64,000 nt of DNA from Apus apus (lineage: Eukaryota; Chordata; Aves; Apodiformes; Apodidae). Both the position numbers and the translations under genes were made by a program. The notes below the pieces were generated by a model, which did no database searches, was not told where the DNA came from, and saw nothing but the letters and a program-made list of their open reading frames with translations. The stretch spans positions 7,095,659 to 7,159,658 of the forward strand of contig NC_067283.1 in assembly GCF_020740795.1 (NCBI RefSeq), given 5' to 3'. This document shows, piece by piece, positions 11,601-26,600 of the stretch (position 1 is its first letter; each line of letters begins with the position of its first letter).

Positions 11601-14600
11601 GCACTGTCAGGGCAGCATGGAAGAGGCTACTGAGCATGCATAAAATCATGATGGAGCAAGAGAGAAAGATGGGCATTACCCTGACCCGTGCTGTCACACT
11701 TGTGCCAGGATATGGAGCAAAGAAGTTCTCCCAGTCAGCCTAGAACGTGGTGCCCTTTGATACAGAAGAGGAAGCACAAATAATCCTTCGTCCAGGTCTT
11801 GAATTAAAACTTATTCAATTGCCCTAAATGAGCTACTTTAACAGATTTAGTTCTTAGGTATTCTTAGAAAGTTTTGTGACAACATGAAATAACTTGAAAA
11901 TACGGGTCACGGAATTAATGTAAAGAGTAAGAATCTCGTTATTTGGTAGAAAGGAAAGATTTAGAATTAATGCCACATATTTTTCCTGGAAATAAGTGAG
12001 AAGGAAATTCCTGCAGGGCTCTAAATTAGCTACACCTGAGGACTCAATCAATCAGTAAACAAGAATTATAGCTGCAGAGATTTGTTTCAAAAAAGGAGAG
12101 AAAACAAGAACAACAAAGGAAGTCTGGATTAAAAAGTGCTTCATGTGGTTTGTATGATGAATCTTGAAAGAGTAAATGAAAGGACCATGAAGCTTAACAT
12201 GATATTTAATTAACTTAATTTGTACATGCTGATGTACCTGTGCAGAAATGCTACCTTGCTTAAACACTAGTGAAAATGAGCTACGTGGGACACTAAATGT
12301 GGATGTACACACATCTATATTCTCCTCCAGGGCTTTTATAAATTATGTTTTCTTCTGAAAAAGTAAGTGGGATGCATTTGAAGGAAGGCTGTCAATTCTA
12401 CAACAAATACAGGCCTTGAAGAAAGCATTAATTAGGTAATGCTGGAAGCACATGGCCTGTTCTGTCCACTGGTTTAGGCGAAAAAAGGTACATTTGAACT
12501 TGAAAAAGTAGAGGCCAAGCTAGTTGTAAAAATACTCAAAAGTTTATCTATGAGAAAACAAACTTAGCAGGATCTTTTAGTCTTGAATAAAGAATATAAC
12601 TTTTAACAATTAAATGAACAGAGATAAATTTAAGTTATTTTCCTTTGAAATTGAATGAACCTGGACATAGCAGGAGATAATGCCCTGTGAGGAAGTGCTG
12701 AGTTCCTCTCAGCTGGTATAAACCCCTTGCAGTGACTGTAGATAAAGTACAGCACAATATTTGGCACCACCTGAGAAAAATCATCTAATTCCACCTTCAG
12801 TTGAACAAATTTCTTAAAATTTCTTTCTTGAGTTACTAGAACCTCTTTTTCCTTGTTGCTGTTAGTTAGCAAGCTCTTTACTAGTGTTTTGGTAACTAGT
12901 GCTTTAAAATCACAGCTTTGCCCAAATAAAGTAAGAGAAAAAGATTGTATTTTCCCAGTTACTCTGAATAAATAAAAGCCTTTTTGTAAACTTGCTGTTC
13001 AGTTACTTTTTTGAACAGTGGGCTTTGTTTTTTTCCTGCATAAGGCAAATCAAAATGCAGAATAAAGCCCTTCAGGATGAACCTATGGTTTTCTACAATG
13101 CCCAGAGAACTTAAATTACTACTTTTTTGAGACTCAATCTTCAAAGCCTGTGAGGACAGCAAAAGGTGGTGACTGTTCTGCCATGCATCTCTGTCAGACA
13201 CAAAGTTTTGCAAGTATGAATTTTACTTCATGCTGCTGGTTCAGATATAGAGCCCAATATAGAGCCATTCATTTATAAACCTCTAAAATGAAGTGCAAAC
13301 TTCCCCCTCACCCCCTTCCTGTTCTTTAAAAAATAGCTGCAATAATTTCTGCTCAGCAGGGTCTGCCAGCACTTGATACTTACTTTGTTCTCCGAGTTTT
13401 TTGCTTGCACAGCTGCTGAATAAAGAACAAAGCAGTTGTTGCTACAGAATACAACGTCCTTCATTTTATCAGAGCCTTCTTGGGAATCCTGGGAATCAAA
13501 CATGGAAGATTATCAGAAATGTATCTAAATACCACTCTTCACATAATAAGTGTAATGAAACAAGGCCTCTAGTCTGGCTAGAAACTCAGTGTTTGTAGAA
13601 CATTTGTGAAATAATGAGTGATGCTGTGATATAAATACTTGATTATTTGACAGACCTAACATTACCACCACCTACAGCCTCGTTCTTCAGTATTTCTTGT
13701 CTTTAACAGAAGTTTAAGGATAAAAATATCCTACACCATGCTCCCATCTGCTCTGTAGGCACACTTGCAAAGCAAAATCCATTTTCTTTTATCTTTAGAT
13801 GGCAAAAGAACATCTCACTTCAGCCTAATCAAAGACAGATCACAGTGTTTTATCTACTGATCCATCTGCAAAACATTACTGGGAATTCAGTGCTTTTCTG
13901 ACTATGTGAACCCATTACTTTTGTATCTAAAATGTGACTGTACACCTCTGTTACGTAATTACCTCAAACTCATTCAAAGACCAATGGTACTTTTTGAATG
14001 AATGACAGTTCCCAGTGCAAACACAAGAGGCTGAGACCGAAATCTGCTCAAAAAGAGAACAAGTATTCCTGCTCTTAAGAGTCAATTCCTGACGTGGCAA
14101 TATGGTGCTGCCTTACAAATAAGATCTTGTTGAATTAAGGTCCCTGAAGTGGTCATGGAAAGAGGTTAGCAGGAGAATTTAGGAAGCTGCCATGTATGGA
14201 ACCTATTTTATGAAATGTATTTTATATAAGTAACAACTTTGACACTTCCCATTTGTTCTGCAAATGTCCCATCCTGAATTAGAACACGTGGAAGGGAGAC
14301 TAGAAAGAACCCTGGCCGTGTGATCAGTCAGCACGACAAGCTGTGCTCTCTGTTCTCTTTGTTTGCTCATTCACCATTACATGCAAGAAATTGTCCTTCC
14401 CCTGCAATACCTGCTTCAGGAAGGGCAGGTCTTTGAAGGACTTGCGCACACCACTGCCAAGAACCACAACCTTGCAGTGAGAGCACCAGCGGGGCCTCAG
14501 CGCGGAGCCTTCTGCCAGGTTCTGGCTGTGATCCTTATAGCCAGCAACACCTAGGAAGTGGACACATCTGTTAGAAGCTGTATCAGATTGCACCAAATTT

Positions 14601-17600
14601 ATGAGCAGTCACAGTATTCTTCAGGGGTCTAGAGGAGTAGCATCCTGCTGGATAAGGCATGGAAGGCAAGTTTTAAACTACATCCTGATGGGGAAGTTGT
14701 TCAAACTAGACCCAAATCAGCTGTGCGAACAACGAGGCAAAACACATTCTTGTGTAAGAAAGAGTAACTAAACCAGCACAGGAACACAAGCTTAATAACT
14801 GTGCCAGGCTTTCCAGCATAGGAACAGTCTTTCTGAATGATGGATTTAAAATCACATTGGAGGAAAAAAAACTAATTATGTTGGATACTGCTGGAAGAAA
14901 TACCTCACTGACAGTGATGTAGATAATGTGACAGAAATCAGAGATGGATCTGATTGAGTTATGGTTAAGACCAGGAGCAGGTTCACATGTACTGATCATG
15001 TAAGAAGAGAAAAATTTTATTTAGAATCATGTAATGGTTTGAGTTGGAAGGGACCTTAAAGATCATCTAGTTCCAACCCCCCTGCATGGGCAGGGATCAC
15101 CTCCCACCAGACCAGGTTGCTCCAAGCCCCATCCAACCTGCCCTTGAACACTTCTCCAGGGATGGGGCTTCCACAACTTCCCTGGGCAACCTGTTCCAGT
15201 GCCTCATCACCCCCATAGTGAAGAATTTCCTCCTAAAGTCCAATCTAAATCTCCCCTTTTCAAGCTTTATCCCATTACCCCTTGTCTTCTTACTACATGC
15301 CCCAGTACACAAGAATAAATTATTTTTAATTCTGGAGCATGAATGTATAAGGCTGAAATGCATTAACACTGACTCAGTTTGGTATTGAAAACTGGGAAGG
15401 GTTAATGCCCACTCACCATTGCTGTTTGCAGGAAATGGCACATGAGGTTGCTTCAGTCCATAAGACCCTACGATCCTGGCAGGTCCCACGGATCCTGCCT
15501 GAGGACCCTGCAGCAGAACATGTTGCCTGTACTCCATTGATGGGTTCACTCTGTGACTGCTGGTGGCTGCCATGGAAGATGGGATGTCTGGAGCGTTACT
15601 GACTTCGTAACTGTTGGGAATTCTGACATGGAGCAGGTTGGAGAATGCTGCTACAACACTACTGATGTTCTGAAAACAATAATAAAAACACACCTTTGTT
15701 TTTATCAGACAGGCAGCAAGACAGCAGCAATGGATATTATTAAGCTGCTTTATTGTACCATCTATAAACCCTTCAGATTCACTATCTGTAAAATATATTA
15801 ACTACTGTTGTATTTTATGTATGTAACACAAGCTTATTTCTCTTACCTCAGCAGCTGTGGGATGTAAAGTAATGGCTACAGAGATAAGGCCAGATTTAGG
15901 ACCATTCTGGGATGGCCCAACCTGAGAGGCAAAGAAGCCAGAACCAGGTAACGCTCCTGAACCGGGTTCTGATTTTATATAATTCCTTTTGGCTTCTGAA
16001 CCTGAAAATGAAATGAAATACACCCAGTTAATCCTACACGCACATGAATGCAAAACCAGCCCCAACACCAAAAAGCCAAGTTCTAACTGATTGCTGTGCT
16101 GCAGACTCACCTTTTCCAGTACTGCTAGGTAGGATGGGAATGATGGGAGATGGTACAGGTTCTGGGTTCTCCTCCTTGACAACTGACAAGTCTGGATACC
16201 TGCTAATTTCCATTCCCACCACACTTTCAGGAGAGGAAGAAGGAACAAAGCTGTCAGGAGTGTCCCTGTCCTCACAGTTATCTTGAACCCTGGAACAAAA
16301 CCCAAAAAGGCTGTTTTGGAAACCTTTTGGAAATGGTCTAAAAAATCTTTGGTAAGCCAAAGCTACAAATCATGACAGGAAACCATCACAAAGTTGCTCC
16401 TTGCTACTAGTCATGGAACAGAATCCTGTAGTGGGACATTACTTCTGGGTGTCTCCATACATCATTGCACATGGGGGTTTCCTGGGAAAGATACACAACT
16501 TAAAACAGAGTCACTAACAAAACCCAGGCTCCAATACAGAACTGTCTGTTCCCCTAGGCTCCATCTACCTGTGTAAAAAATTAGCATTTACAATTTAAAC
16601 TTTCTGGTTTAAGTATATTCACTGGTCCATTCCTCATCATCATCACAGGCTTCAGTGCTTCAAAGCCACCCAACTTTTGGTTAAGTAAGTGAAAGGGAGG
16701 CAAAAAGGAAGAACTTTGCAGGGAGACTCATGTTCTAGGCAAGCATTTCTCACACAGGAAGAGAAGCTGAGTAGACCTGGGGAGTTTTCAGGCTGTCTGA
16801 CACTTGCACAGCACTGCTGTCTGGTGCAGGAGGCATGTACTATCATGGTACAACAGTACCATGTTGCTCCAGGAAAATTATCTGTTTATACAGTTTTCTT
16901 CCACTTCTAAGACAGCAAAGGAATGACTTCTGAAGGATTTAACAGGGTCTAGAGTCCAGCAGTGGCAGAAATCCCCTATTTCACCATGTTGCTCTCTACA
17001 TGGGAATACTAATAATTAACTGGCACAAATAATCCCATTACATTTTCTGCACTGCGTGGCTGTGCACAATGGATTTTGTTTCTTCACAATCTCATCTCCT
17101 ATTGAAAGATCACAGAATCTGCTCCAAATACGTGTTTGAAGATGTGAAGGAAAAATTACCTTAACTCCTCCTGATTGTTGTGAGGTGGTGTTGGAAGAGA
17201 AGCAGGAACATCGACAGTTTTAGGGCCCTGAGCCATTGCCCTTGCTAATAAATCATCTTGTGGTCTGAAAGGCAACTGGAACTGCTTTGGTCCCAGAGCT
17301 TTGGTAACTGAAAACAGAAATGTACAGCAGAGAAAAGTACAGCACAATCAGACATCTGCACAGCTCTTCCATTGATAAGCATTCTGGGTACTGGGGTATT
17401 GGTGGCTCCCTGACACAACCAAGGCATCACAGCAGGCACTAACACCACTCTCACCCACTTGCAGCTCAGAAAATTTTGACTGCTCATGATTTATCTCCAT
17501 ATTTACAAAAACCTGCATATTTTGAGGAAAAAGGGCTCAAAAGGCTTCTAAGTGTGCCGTCTGCTAGTGCGAGAGGATTTTTATTTTACTTAACAAAAAT

Positions 17601-20600
17601 TAATTAACTTTGCAAAAGAAAGGACGAGGGCTGGATTTTAAGGATTTTAGTCACTGAACAGTCCTTATGAAAAGGCAGTATAAAGTGTTATTTATAAGAA
17701 AAAAATTTTAATTGACCAAATTACAACCATATGAAAATACATACAAAGCCTGATACAGTCTGGATAGACTGCTTTTGAGCTCTCAACTAACTGCTTAGGC
17801 ATTTGTACTGGACATTAAAAAGAATGTTAAGGTTTTCTTTTAATTTCTTAGGAGGGCTTCTACCTCTCCACACGTTTTTAAAAGGGAATAGGGAAAAGGC
17901 TACATTATACTTTTGTAAAATAAAGCTGGATAATAATGTTCACAACCTTGAGGAGTCTAGGTATACTGGTTTTAAAAAAGACCATAGCAACAGAAAAGCA
18001 TCCCCGTGATCTGTTTTGTCATTTGCTACAAACTTGACTGACTTATTACCCAAACAATACGTGTTAGTCTTACCGTCGTGACCTCCCAACATACCAGCCT
18101 TGCCAGCAAGTTCCTCGGTGGTTGCGAAGCCGTTGACCAACTTCTGGCATGCCACAGGAGGTGGTGTGGGAGGGAGGGAGGCTGGGGGTGTTGGAGGATT
18201 GCTCAGATTGTTCTGCTGCATGAGATTAAAGAAGCCTAAATCAGCCATGGAACACAGGGCGAACTTGCCTTGTTCTAGTACTAGATAACATAACCCACTC
18301 ACATAATTTTACACCTAGACGTAGCACTGATAAACAGCAATAAAAGTTAATTCTCAAGTATGTGACCAAATAAATTAAAGTATTGTCAATAAAAGACACA
18401 ATGCTTTGCTTTTCTGACATCAGTGATATCATCAGAGCAACATTTTACATGAGGAGTAAGCATTACTGAAAAAATATATAGCTAAATTATTAATAGAAAA
18501 GCACAAATAACATGTTTAGGAATGGTTTGGGATTCCCAAGTTCCTAAAATTTAATCACAGAATGGTTTGAGTTGGAAGGGACCTTAAAGATCATCTAGTT
18601 CCAACCCCTCTGCATAGGCAGGGACACCTCCCACTGGATCAGGTTGCTCAAAGCCCCATCCAATCTGGCCTTGAACACTTCCAAGGATGGGGCTTTCCCA
18701 GCTTCCCTGGGGAACCTGTTCCAGTGTCTCACCACCCTCACAGTAAAGATTTCCTTCCTTACGTCCAACCTAAATCTCCCATCTACCAGCTTAAAACCAT
18801 TACCCCTTGTCCTCTCACTACAAGCCTTTGTAAAAAGTCCTGTAGCCCCTTCAGGCACTGGAAGGCTGTTACAAGGTCTCCTCAGAACCTTCTTTTCTCC
18901 AGGCTGAACAGCCTCAACCCTCTCAGCCTGTCTTTGTAGGAGATCATCTGATTCTCTGATCTCCTTCGTGGCCCTATGCAAATGTCTGAACTTAAAGACT
19001 GACAGAGCAGTTCCACTGCAAAGGAGTCAGCTCACCCATTTGTCACTCAAAGGAAACCTACCTCCCATTTAGCACAGGATAAGCTTTCACTGAAGTTACC
19101 ATAGAGAGGCAGATACTCTGCAAGCTCACACTCCAGGCTACCTCTCACTAGCTTACTTAACTGCCCATATTTTAAATAAAAATTAAGTAAGAACTTCAGT
19201 ATTTGTTCTTGTTGCACTCATGCCTGCAAAGCTAGTACTTATTATTCACTTCTGACCACAGTAACCATTTCTGCTAGGTCACAATCTCAGCTTACATGTC
19301 ATGTAAGGCTGGAGTAAACAGCACTAGTTTTTAAGTTTTTATATTAGGGTAGCCAAGCAGCAAATTTGATTCTGTCTGTTCCTTATCTTGCTGCTCTTGC
19401 AATATTGACACTCCCATCTCAGAAACTGAGTTTTAAATTCTGTCTGTTATTAACTCATCAACAAATAGTCTATTTTGTTGAGAGTTCAGAGGTTCTTAGT
19501 TAGGGCTTAGAGCACAAATGAGGGAAGTCTACTTCCCATTTAATTCACATTAAGAAATGCTTTAATGCTTTCAATGACTTCACAAAGTACTGAGAATTCA
19601 GCCCTTTCTGCTCCATAAAACTGTAATTACAGTTTTCACTGTTCAGCATCCATTTTTAAGAGGAATACTTCTAGTTTTAAATTAGTTTACAACACAGCTC
19701 CTAGAACTGTTTTCCACTTTCAGAGAGTAACACAATGGTGACTGTTTCACCACTGCACCATCTTTGTCTAGCAACCAAATTTTCCTCTGGTTACATAAAA
19801 GGCAGGAACTTCCACCAACTAGCAGTAATAATGTCATGAACTTTGTTTCCCCACAGAGACTGCACAATGGAAACCCAGATTAAAACCCTACCTTGTAAAT
19901 GAGCTGGGAGTAGTAATCTGAAGCCCCATCAAGAGTAGCACTACCAAAACTTCCTACAAGTCGGTTTCCACCATTTAGTTGGCTACTGCCATAGGGAAGA
20001 AAGTGTGCAAAGCTCACTCCAATTATTGGTTCCATCAAAGGCAGAAGAGAAAGCTGCTGCATTAAAAGAAAAAGAGTTAGAAATTAATTTAACTGTAACA
20101 CAGAAGCATCGCAGAGCTACAAATATCAGCAGAGGGTTTTCTAATTTAAAAAAACCCAGCAACTGGAATTTACCCGCTATCAGAAAACGGCATCAAACAT
20201 GGGCCTCTGTTAAGGAAGGTGTCCCCTTGTCCACTGGAGCTGTAGCTCCAGCTCCCTGCCAGCTCAGCCACTGAGGCTGCCAGAGCTGACAGGAACTCCA
20301 TGGCTTTGAGACCATCAGATGCCTGCCATGTCAGTAGATCTTCCAAACAGAAATAAAACCAGAACTTTTGTATTTCCCAGTTTTGTGGCAGTTCTCATGT
20401 TCTCCACCCTGTACTCTAAATTCAGCTTAATGATCAACTTCATTTCCAGCATGAGAAGTCCATTTTTGCCAAGTGCCTCCAATGCATTACCCAGCATCTC
20501 CATACCTACCTGTTTTAACTGGATGAATGTATCAGCATTAGGGTACATAGTTTGCTTTTCTTCTTCCTCTTTTTTTCTTTTCTTGGACCTAGGAGCTGCC

Positions 20601-23600
20601 TTCTCTCCTGTCCTCTGAGTTCGCTTATTTCTCTGTTTTTTGGTCTCAGGTCCTACATCTGCTCTTTGAAGCTGGCTGTTACTACACCCAAATGCACCTT
20701 GCATCTGGTTTCCTGCAGTTTGCTGGTATTTAATAATAAGAATGAAAAAAAAAAGTTAAGCAGAATTTTTGACATTTTAATATACAGGTTGTCCAAATTT
20801 ACAGCATGACAGTCTAAAAGAACACACCCTGTGCAGTAAATCTCAATGCTAATTAATTATATTTTATGATTTGTTTACTTTGCTGTTTCACTGGCAAATG
20901 TAACTGCTGCACTGTCCCTATACACAGAATTATGACTTATCATTAACACCACTGACATCTGAAAACATCATTGAACACTCATAGACCAGAAGCATTTTCT
21001 TCTGAATACCTCCTAAAATAAAGTTACATGTGCATGGAACCTTAGAGATTTTCACCAGGGCATAATGAAAGGCAGGCTTGGCTTCAGAAAAGAGGCATGT
21101 AAGGTAACAGAATACAATTGTATTTTGAGGTTAGAAACAAAGCCAGTACTGTGAAACACTTCTGGATTGTACCATTTGCCTACATACTTTCAGTAGGAAT
21201 TTGCAAAGCCATTCTTCACCTAAAAGGATATTTGCCTAAAAGCAATCAGAGTGGGACCTGGCAATGCAACAGACAGTGGCAAGTCAAAAGTCCCACTTCT
21301 TTTTATCAGCTATTAAACTGCTCAGCACAACCTCTACTGCAAGTCCTCTCACCATTATTCCAGCCATATATATTTTACCTGTGGATCTTTAACACTTCCA
21401 CAGGTTACCTGCTGCTCACAATTACCTGTATTTTTATTACTCTTCCTTCATTATGTATGTGTTTAAATTTAATTTGAGGGATGTATTTAGAGTTTAGGCA
21501 GTCATAAAACAAAACTGAGTAGAGATTAAAGATTACAACAAAACAACTTATCTAAGTGTAAAGTGTACCCTACCTCCATAGAAAGCAATCTTCTTTAGGT
21601 CTGTTTTTAAGACCCTTATACATTATTAAATCATATGATGCCATTAATAGAAAGAACAAATGCTTCCTTCCATTAAACTAAAATTAATTACAGAAATATT
21701 CTGTACCACAGAAATCCAGCAATTTTAGGAGATGTAACCATTTCATACTTTTATTAAAAACCCTAGAGCATAGTCTCTACTAAAATTAGAGACAATATAG
21801 GATTTTCATAGGTGGAAAATGACCAAGGATTTGGTTCATTCATAGAACACTCCAAATGGTGCAGCTGAAGAGTGTGTGAAGCCCACCCTGTGCCTCTGCA
21901 AAGGTACACAGGTCATCCTGTACATTACTAAGGTGGATTCACAGAAGAAAGCAGCATACAGACATTGCATGTACTGTACAGAAACGTACTAGTAGGTAAT
22001 TAAGAGCTATATTGTTAATCTTGGTAAATATTAGGAAATGGCGATTTTTAAGATTATTATCTACAGAAAAAATACTTTTTTCATTTTAATAATCTCTGAA
22101 TACACCAATCTACAAATTCCTAATAAAACTTGTTCCTTCAGTAACACAGATTTCATGGAGAAAAGCCAGGCAGCAAGGTAAAAATTCCTTAAAGCTGTTT
22201 ATTCTACCCTTGTGCACGTAGGGTATCTCCCCACCTTTTCACAAATGGCCACAGTAAAGGCACAAACTAAGCTCTGCCTGTTGATGACCCCTGTATAAAC
22301 CAGTAACAGGCTCACCATTCCTTCAGCTGGATTCTGCTTCTCTGCTATCTTCTTATCCCCAGAAGCCTCCTCTTCTGTTTGGCCACTGTTCTCTGACTTC
22401 TGATTCAGAAGAGATGAGGACTTCTTATTTTTAAGCAGGTGTTTCAGCAGCTCATTCCCTGACTCCCCTTTCGCTGCTGGAACACTAGCTGGTTGTGCTG
22501 GACTCTGAGCTGAAGGGACAGGCTGTGATGTGACCTTATCTTCTTCTACCTTAATACTGCTTGGATTTTCTGGGTTAGGCTCAGCTTGACCTGAGCATTG
22601 ATCAGTTTCTGCCTTTTCTAGTTTAACTTCTTGAATGCTGGTGGGTGTGTCTGTCTTAGCCTTTTCAGTGTCTGTACTGACACTGGGCTGCTTCTGGGGC
22701 AGGCTGCTGCTGGGGACCTTACACTCCAGCTCTGGAGAGGTCTGGCTCTCTCCTGAGTTTGATGTTGATGGGCCTGTTAACTCCACTGACTCTTGTTCAT
22801 CTTGATGACGTGAAAGTTCACTGGGGGTGTTAACTGTGGGGGTGGAGGTAGCATCAGAAATGGTTGGAGTTGATGGTGCAGTTATATCTGAATGTGGAGT
22901 TGACGGGGCTTTTATCGACTCGGCATCATCGTCCTTTTTCTTTTTTCGTGTCCTTTTCTTTTTTCCTTTCTCTTCTGGGATTATGTCGGAATACAGCTGT
23001 ATGAGAGACTGGCTGGATCCAGGGAAGTTTGTTCCCTGGGGCACGTTAGTGTCCGAATCACATGGGGCACCATTATTAAGTACTGTAGGTGAAGGTACAG
23101 CAGAAGAAAATGGAGGCCTGACTTGGTTCTGCGTAAAGGCAGCCCCAGGGAGATTCCCATGACTTTGTTTTACATTATGGAAATTCGGGGCTCCACCTGG
23201 AACAGCAGATGCATCAGGTCCAAAAGCTGCAGGTCCCACTGGCCTTCTCTCACTGCTTTGCATAAAATTTGTGGCAGGAGGCGAGGTCATAGAACCTTGC
23301 TGCAGGATTTGCCCCATTTGTTGCTGCTGCTGCTGATGCTGCGGAGACTGCTGAACAGGTCGTGGAATTTGTACGAAATCACCAGGTAGATCAGAATTGA
23401 AGAAAGGTATCTGAGATAAGGATGTTCTGTTGTTTAATTCGGACCCTATCATACCATGCTGCTCCAGTTCAATTCTCTGCTGTAAAGCCCTCTGTCGATC
23501 CACCTCCTGCATCAGCTGAATGCGCTGCCGTTCCTGCTGCTCCCGTAAACGCTCCTTTCTTTCCCGCTCTTGAAAACTTTCACTGAAGGGGTTATTGTCC

Positions 23601-26600
23601 TCAAACTCCACCCGTGGTGGTGGCCCTGACTGTGCAGTTGCATTTGGACCAGGCACAGGAGCTGGTGTACCAGGAGCGATCGGCAACGGTGTCATTGGAG
23701 GCGGCATCCTTGCTGGATTCATGGACATATGACTTGCAGGGGCATTTGCAGATTGCCACCCAGACAAATTTGGCATTCTGGTTGGGTTGGATTGCCCAGG
23801 GATGACCACTGGGTGCTGCTGATGCTGGAGCTGTTGTGCCACCATGGGGAAGTTTTGCTGATTCATTGCTGGTGATGTTCCTCCTGGAACCATTGGTGGT
23901 TGAGCCTGGACGCCAGGCATTATGGCATGGGGTGCCATCCCACACTGCTGCTGCTGCTGCTGCTTGATCCGATATTCCTCAATTAGCTCCGCATGCTCCT
24001 TCTGCTGCTTCCGGATCTAAACATTAAGAGTCATTATTCATCTCTGACATGTACTGACTACAAAAGCAGCATAAAGTATGTAACTCACCACTATAATTTC
24101 AGTAGACAATGAACCTCAAGCAAAACAAGCATTTCTGCACAGTCCTTTTTCCGTCCCTTTGTAAGGCTAAATAGCCTTTATTTCACTAAAAACACTATCC
24201 ATCCCAAAACTTTAGAAAAAATAACAGTGCCTCAAAGTTCTGATTATGTACCAAGACTGCACTCGGCTAAACCAAAACTGATCCTTGTCCTGCAGCTCTT
24301 ATGCACACACAGGACGACAACAGTTGGGAACAGGTGGGAACTGCAAACTCCAGTGCTCCAGGACTTCTCCATGGGTACAGAGCACTAAACCTGTGTTGGC
24401 TCTGTATGTCTAGACAAGGAGGCATCCAAACCATGACACCCTCCCAGGATCAGCCACGTGGCTGCACTTGGAGTTACTGGAGATCTCAAAGGACCAGCAC
24501 CAACTACACTCAGCTGGACCTGGGCCAACCTGCACAGATCGACCTGGTGAATTTATCAGTAGAGAGGAGATCAAGGCAGAGCTCACAGGCACTGGGCCAC
24601 ACCAAAGCAGCTGAGCTGCCCAGGCCCCAGAGACAACCTGACAGTGTCTGCAGGGCTCTGTGCCTGAGCTAACAACTCCATCAGACAGACAGGAGCTCGT
24701 GTTGCACCAAGCCAGCTCCTGTTTCTCTGTGCCTGTGTCCAGCACCAGAGATTTGAGAGCTCTTTTCTCTAGAGATATATAGAGAAAACATCTGCCCTTT
24801 GCCCTTCTCAAAAACTAAGAGAAACCTGATTGCAGAAAAATTACTTGATCTGAACTGAGAGAGTGGTGAATTGCTTCATATAGGTCCTTAAGAACATACT
24901 TCAATGTAACTTTATTTAAGCTCCTACTAGGTATGTAATAAACTGCTGTTTAGGATGTGGGTGACTGGTCTAAATGAGTTGTTGAAGGGGTGTCACCGTT
25001 TGACAAGGGGAGTAGAGGGAATTTAGCAGCAGTATCACAGAATGGATTGAGTTGGAAGGGACCTTAAAGATCATCTAGTTCCAATCTCCCTGCATGGGCA
25101 GAGACACCTATGTGAAACTTAAGTTTAAAAATTAAAAATAACCTTAATTTTGGGGCACTAAATGCATCTGCAATGTCATGATTAGCAGCTGTTACTTCAA
25201 CATAATTCCACCATAAAACTAGACTGTTTGATAAAGACTGGTTAAAGTGATTGGTTTTTTTGCATTTATTCTACTTGTGATTCATTATGGAAGGGAAAAA
25301 AAGAAAAAGGAAGAAATGATGTAGACATAATTTATCTGCTCCATCCTTCTTCCTCACAGTGAGGAGACAAGCCAACTAATATTCCACCCAGTGCAGACCC
25401 AGGAGCAAGAAACTTGAGGGTTAAATATCACTTAGAACTTCATTCCAAGCAGCCTGTGGCCAATTTTCCCCCCTCATATTATTAAAGGATAATTCTAAAG
25501 CATTTCCATGTTCAGCAGGACCAGCTGATCCTGACAATCAGGCTAGATAATTTATAAACAATCTCTTGAGGAACACAGCATTCAATACTGTTGGCCAAAG
25601 CACAGATTTATCAAATCTATTACAGGCTTAACATTAATCTGACTTATTAGAATCGCAGTTACCAGATGTAGCAAGTGAAATTCTAACTGATTTTAAAGAA
25701 AGAAAAACAAAACCCAGTGAAACTGGTTACACATTGGAACAGGGGCTGAGAGAGGCTAGGAAATACCTACCCTTGGAGACTTACAAAACTTGACTGACAA
25801 GGCACTGAGCAACCTGATTTAACTGTGAAGCTAGTTCTGCTTTGATCAGTACACCAGATATCTCCAGGTATCTCTTTGGCCCATATTATTCCATGATACA
25901 GTAACAGATAACACACATAAAAGATCAGAGTCTAGGAACTAGACAGATCATAAAACTAAACTAAAGATAGAATGGAAAGAGATTTTCAAACAGTAACATT
26001 TAACTGTCATATAACCAAGAGGTTCTGATTAAGGAAGGACACCTGAAAAAGACTTGAGTTATGAGGTTCATTCAAGCCTGAAACAAAGCCCTGCATGCTA
26101 AGGCTTTCCTCTGAATCTTTCATTTATGCTTTTCATGGTGCCAGAAACTCTGTGGCAAGTCACGTTGCCAAGCCATTTCCCCTCTTCCTGAAGTATTAAA
26201 TCATCTTTTTCTCATCATGTTTGGCATAGCATATGCTCCTGCAACTCCAGTGTCCCCAGCAAACCAGAGTGATGCTGTTACACAAAATATGACAGGGAGT
26301 TAAATAAGCTCCACTGTACATAAGAGGATTTAAAGGGAAGAGTCATAGCAGTATGACAGCTCAGTATCAAGGTGGTAAGTTTGGGTTCCTGATTATTACC
26401 TGTTCTAGCTGTTTTTGGACCATACTTTGCTGCTCAGTAACATGTTTAAGCTGTTCTGCATCTTCCTCTGGGAACTCACGGCCAGCTTTCTTGGCTGTAC
26501 GCTGCTTTGCTGAGAGCGCCTTTTTGGATTTTCTGTGTGCTCCAATTTGCTCCTCAAGGTACTTCTGTTGTATTTGAAGAAGTTGTTGTGTGTCTTGCAG

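Noticed and set aside
15086..15388. 100-codon plus-strand frame and similar ones at 7940-8197 and 18644-18907
   Set aside because: These are antisense readings of CR1 3' ends. The recurring peptides (LPPDQV, IQPNLEHF) come from the repeat.
16844..16863. Hairpin considered as a microRNA or structured RNA
   Set aside because: An 8-bp stem with a 4-nt loop is far too short, and no extended pairing is seen around it.
18216..18302. Upstream extension of the e25 open frame (DLGFFNLMQ)
   Set aside because: The acceptor CTCATGCAG at the QNNLSN start keeps phase with e24 and matches the family. The extension does not.
22199..22315. Open-frame extension past the e22 donor
   Set aside because: GTGAGC at the donor and the M|QT..NQMQGAFG junction match the family. 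The extension has no similarity.
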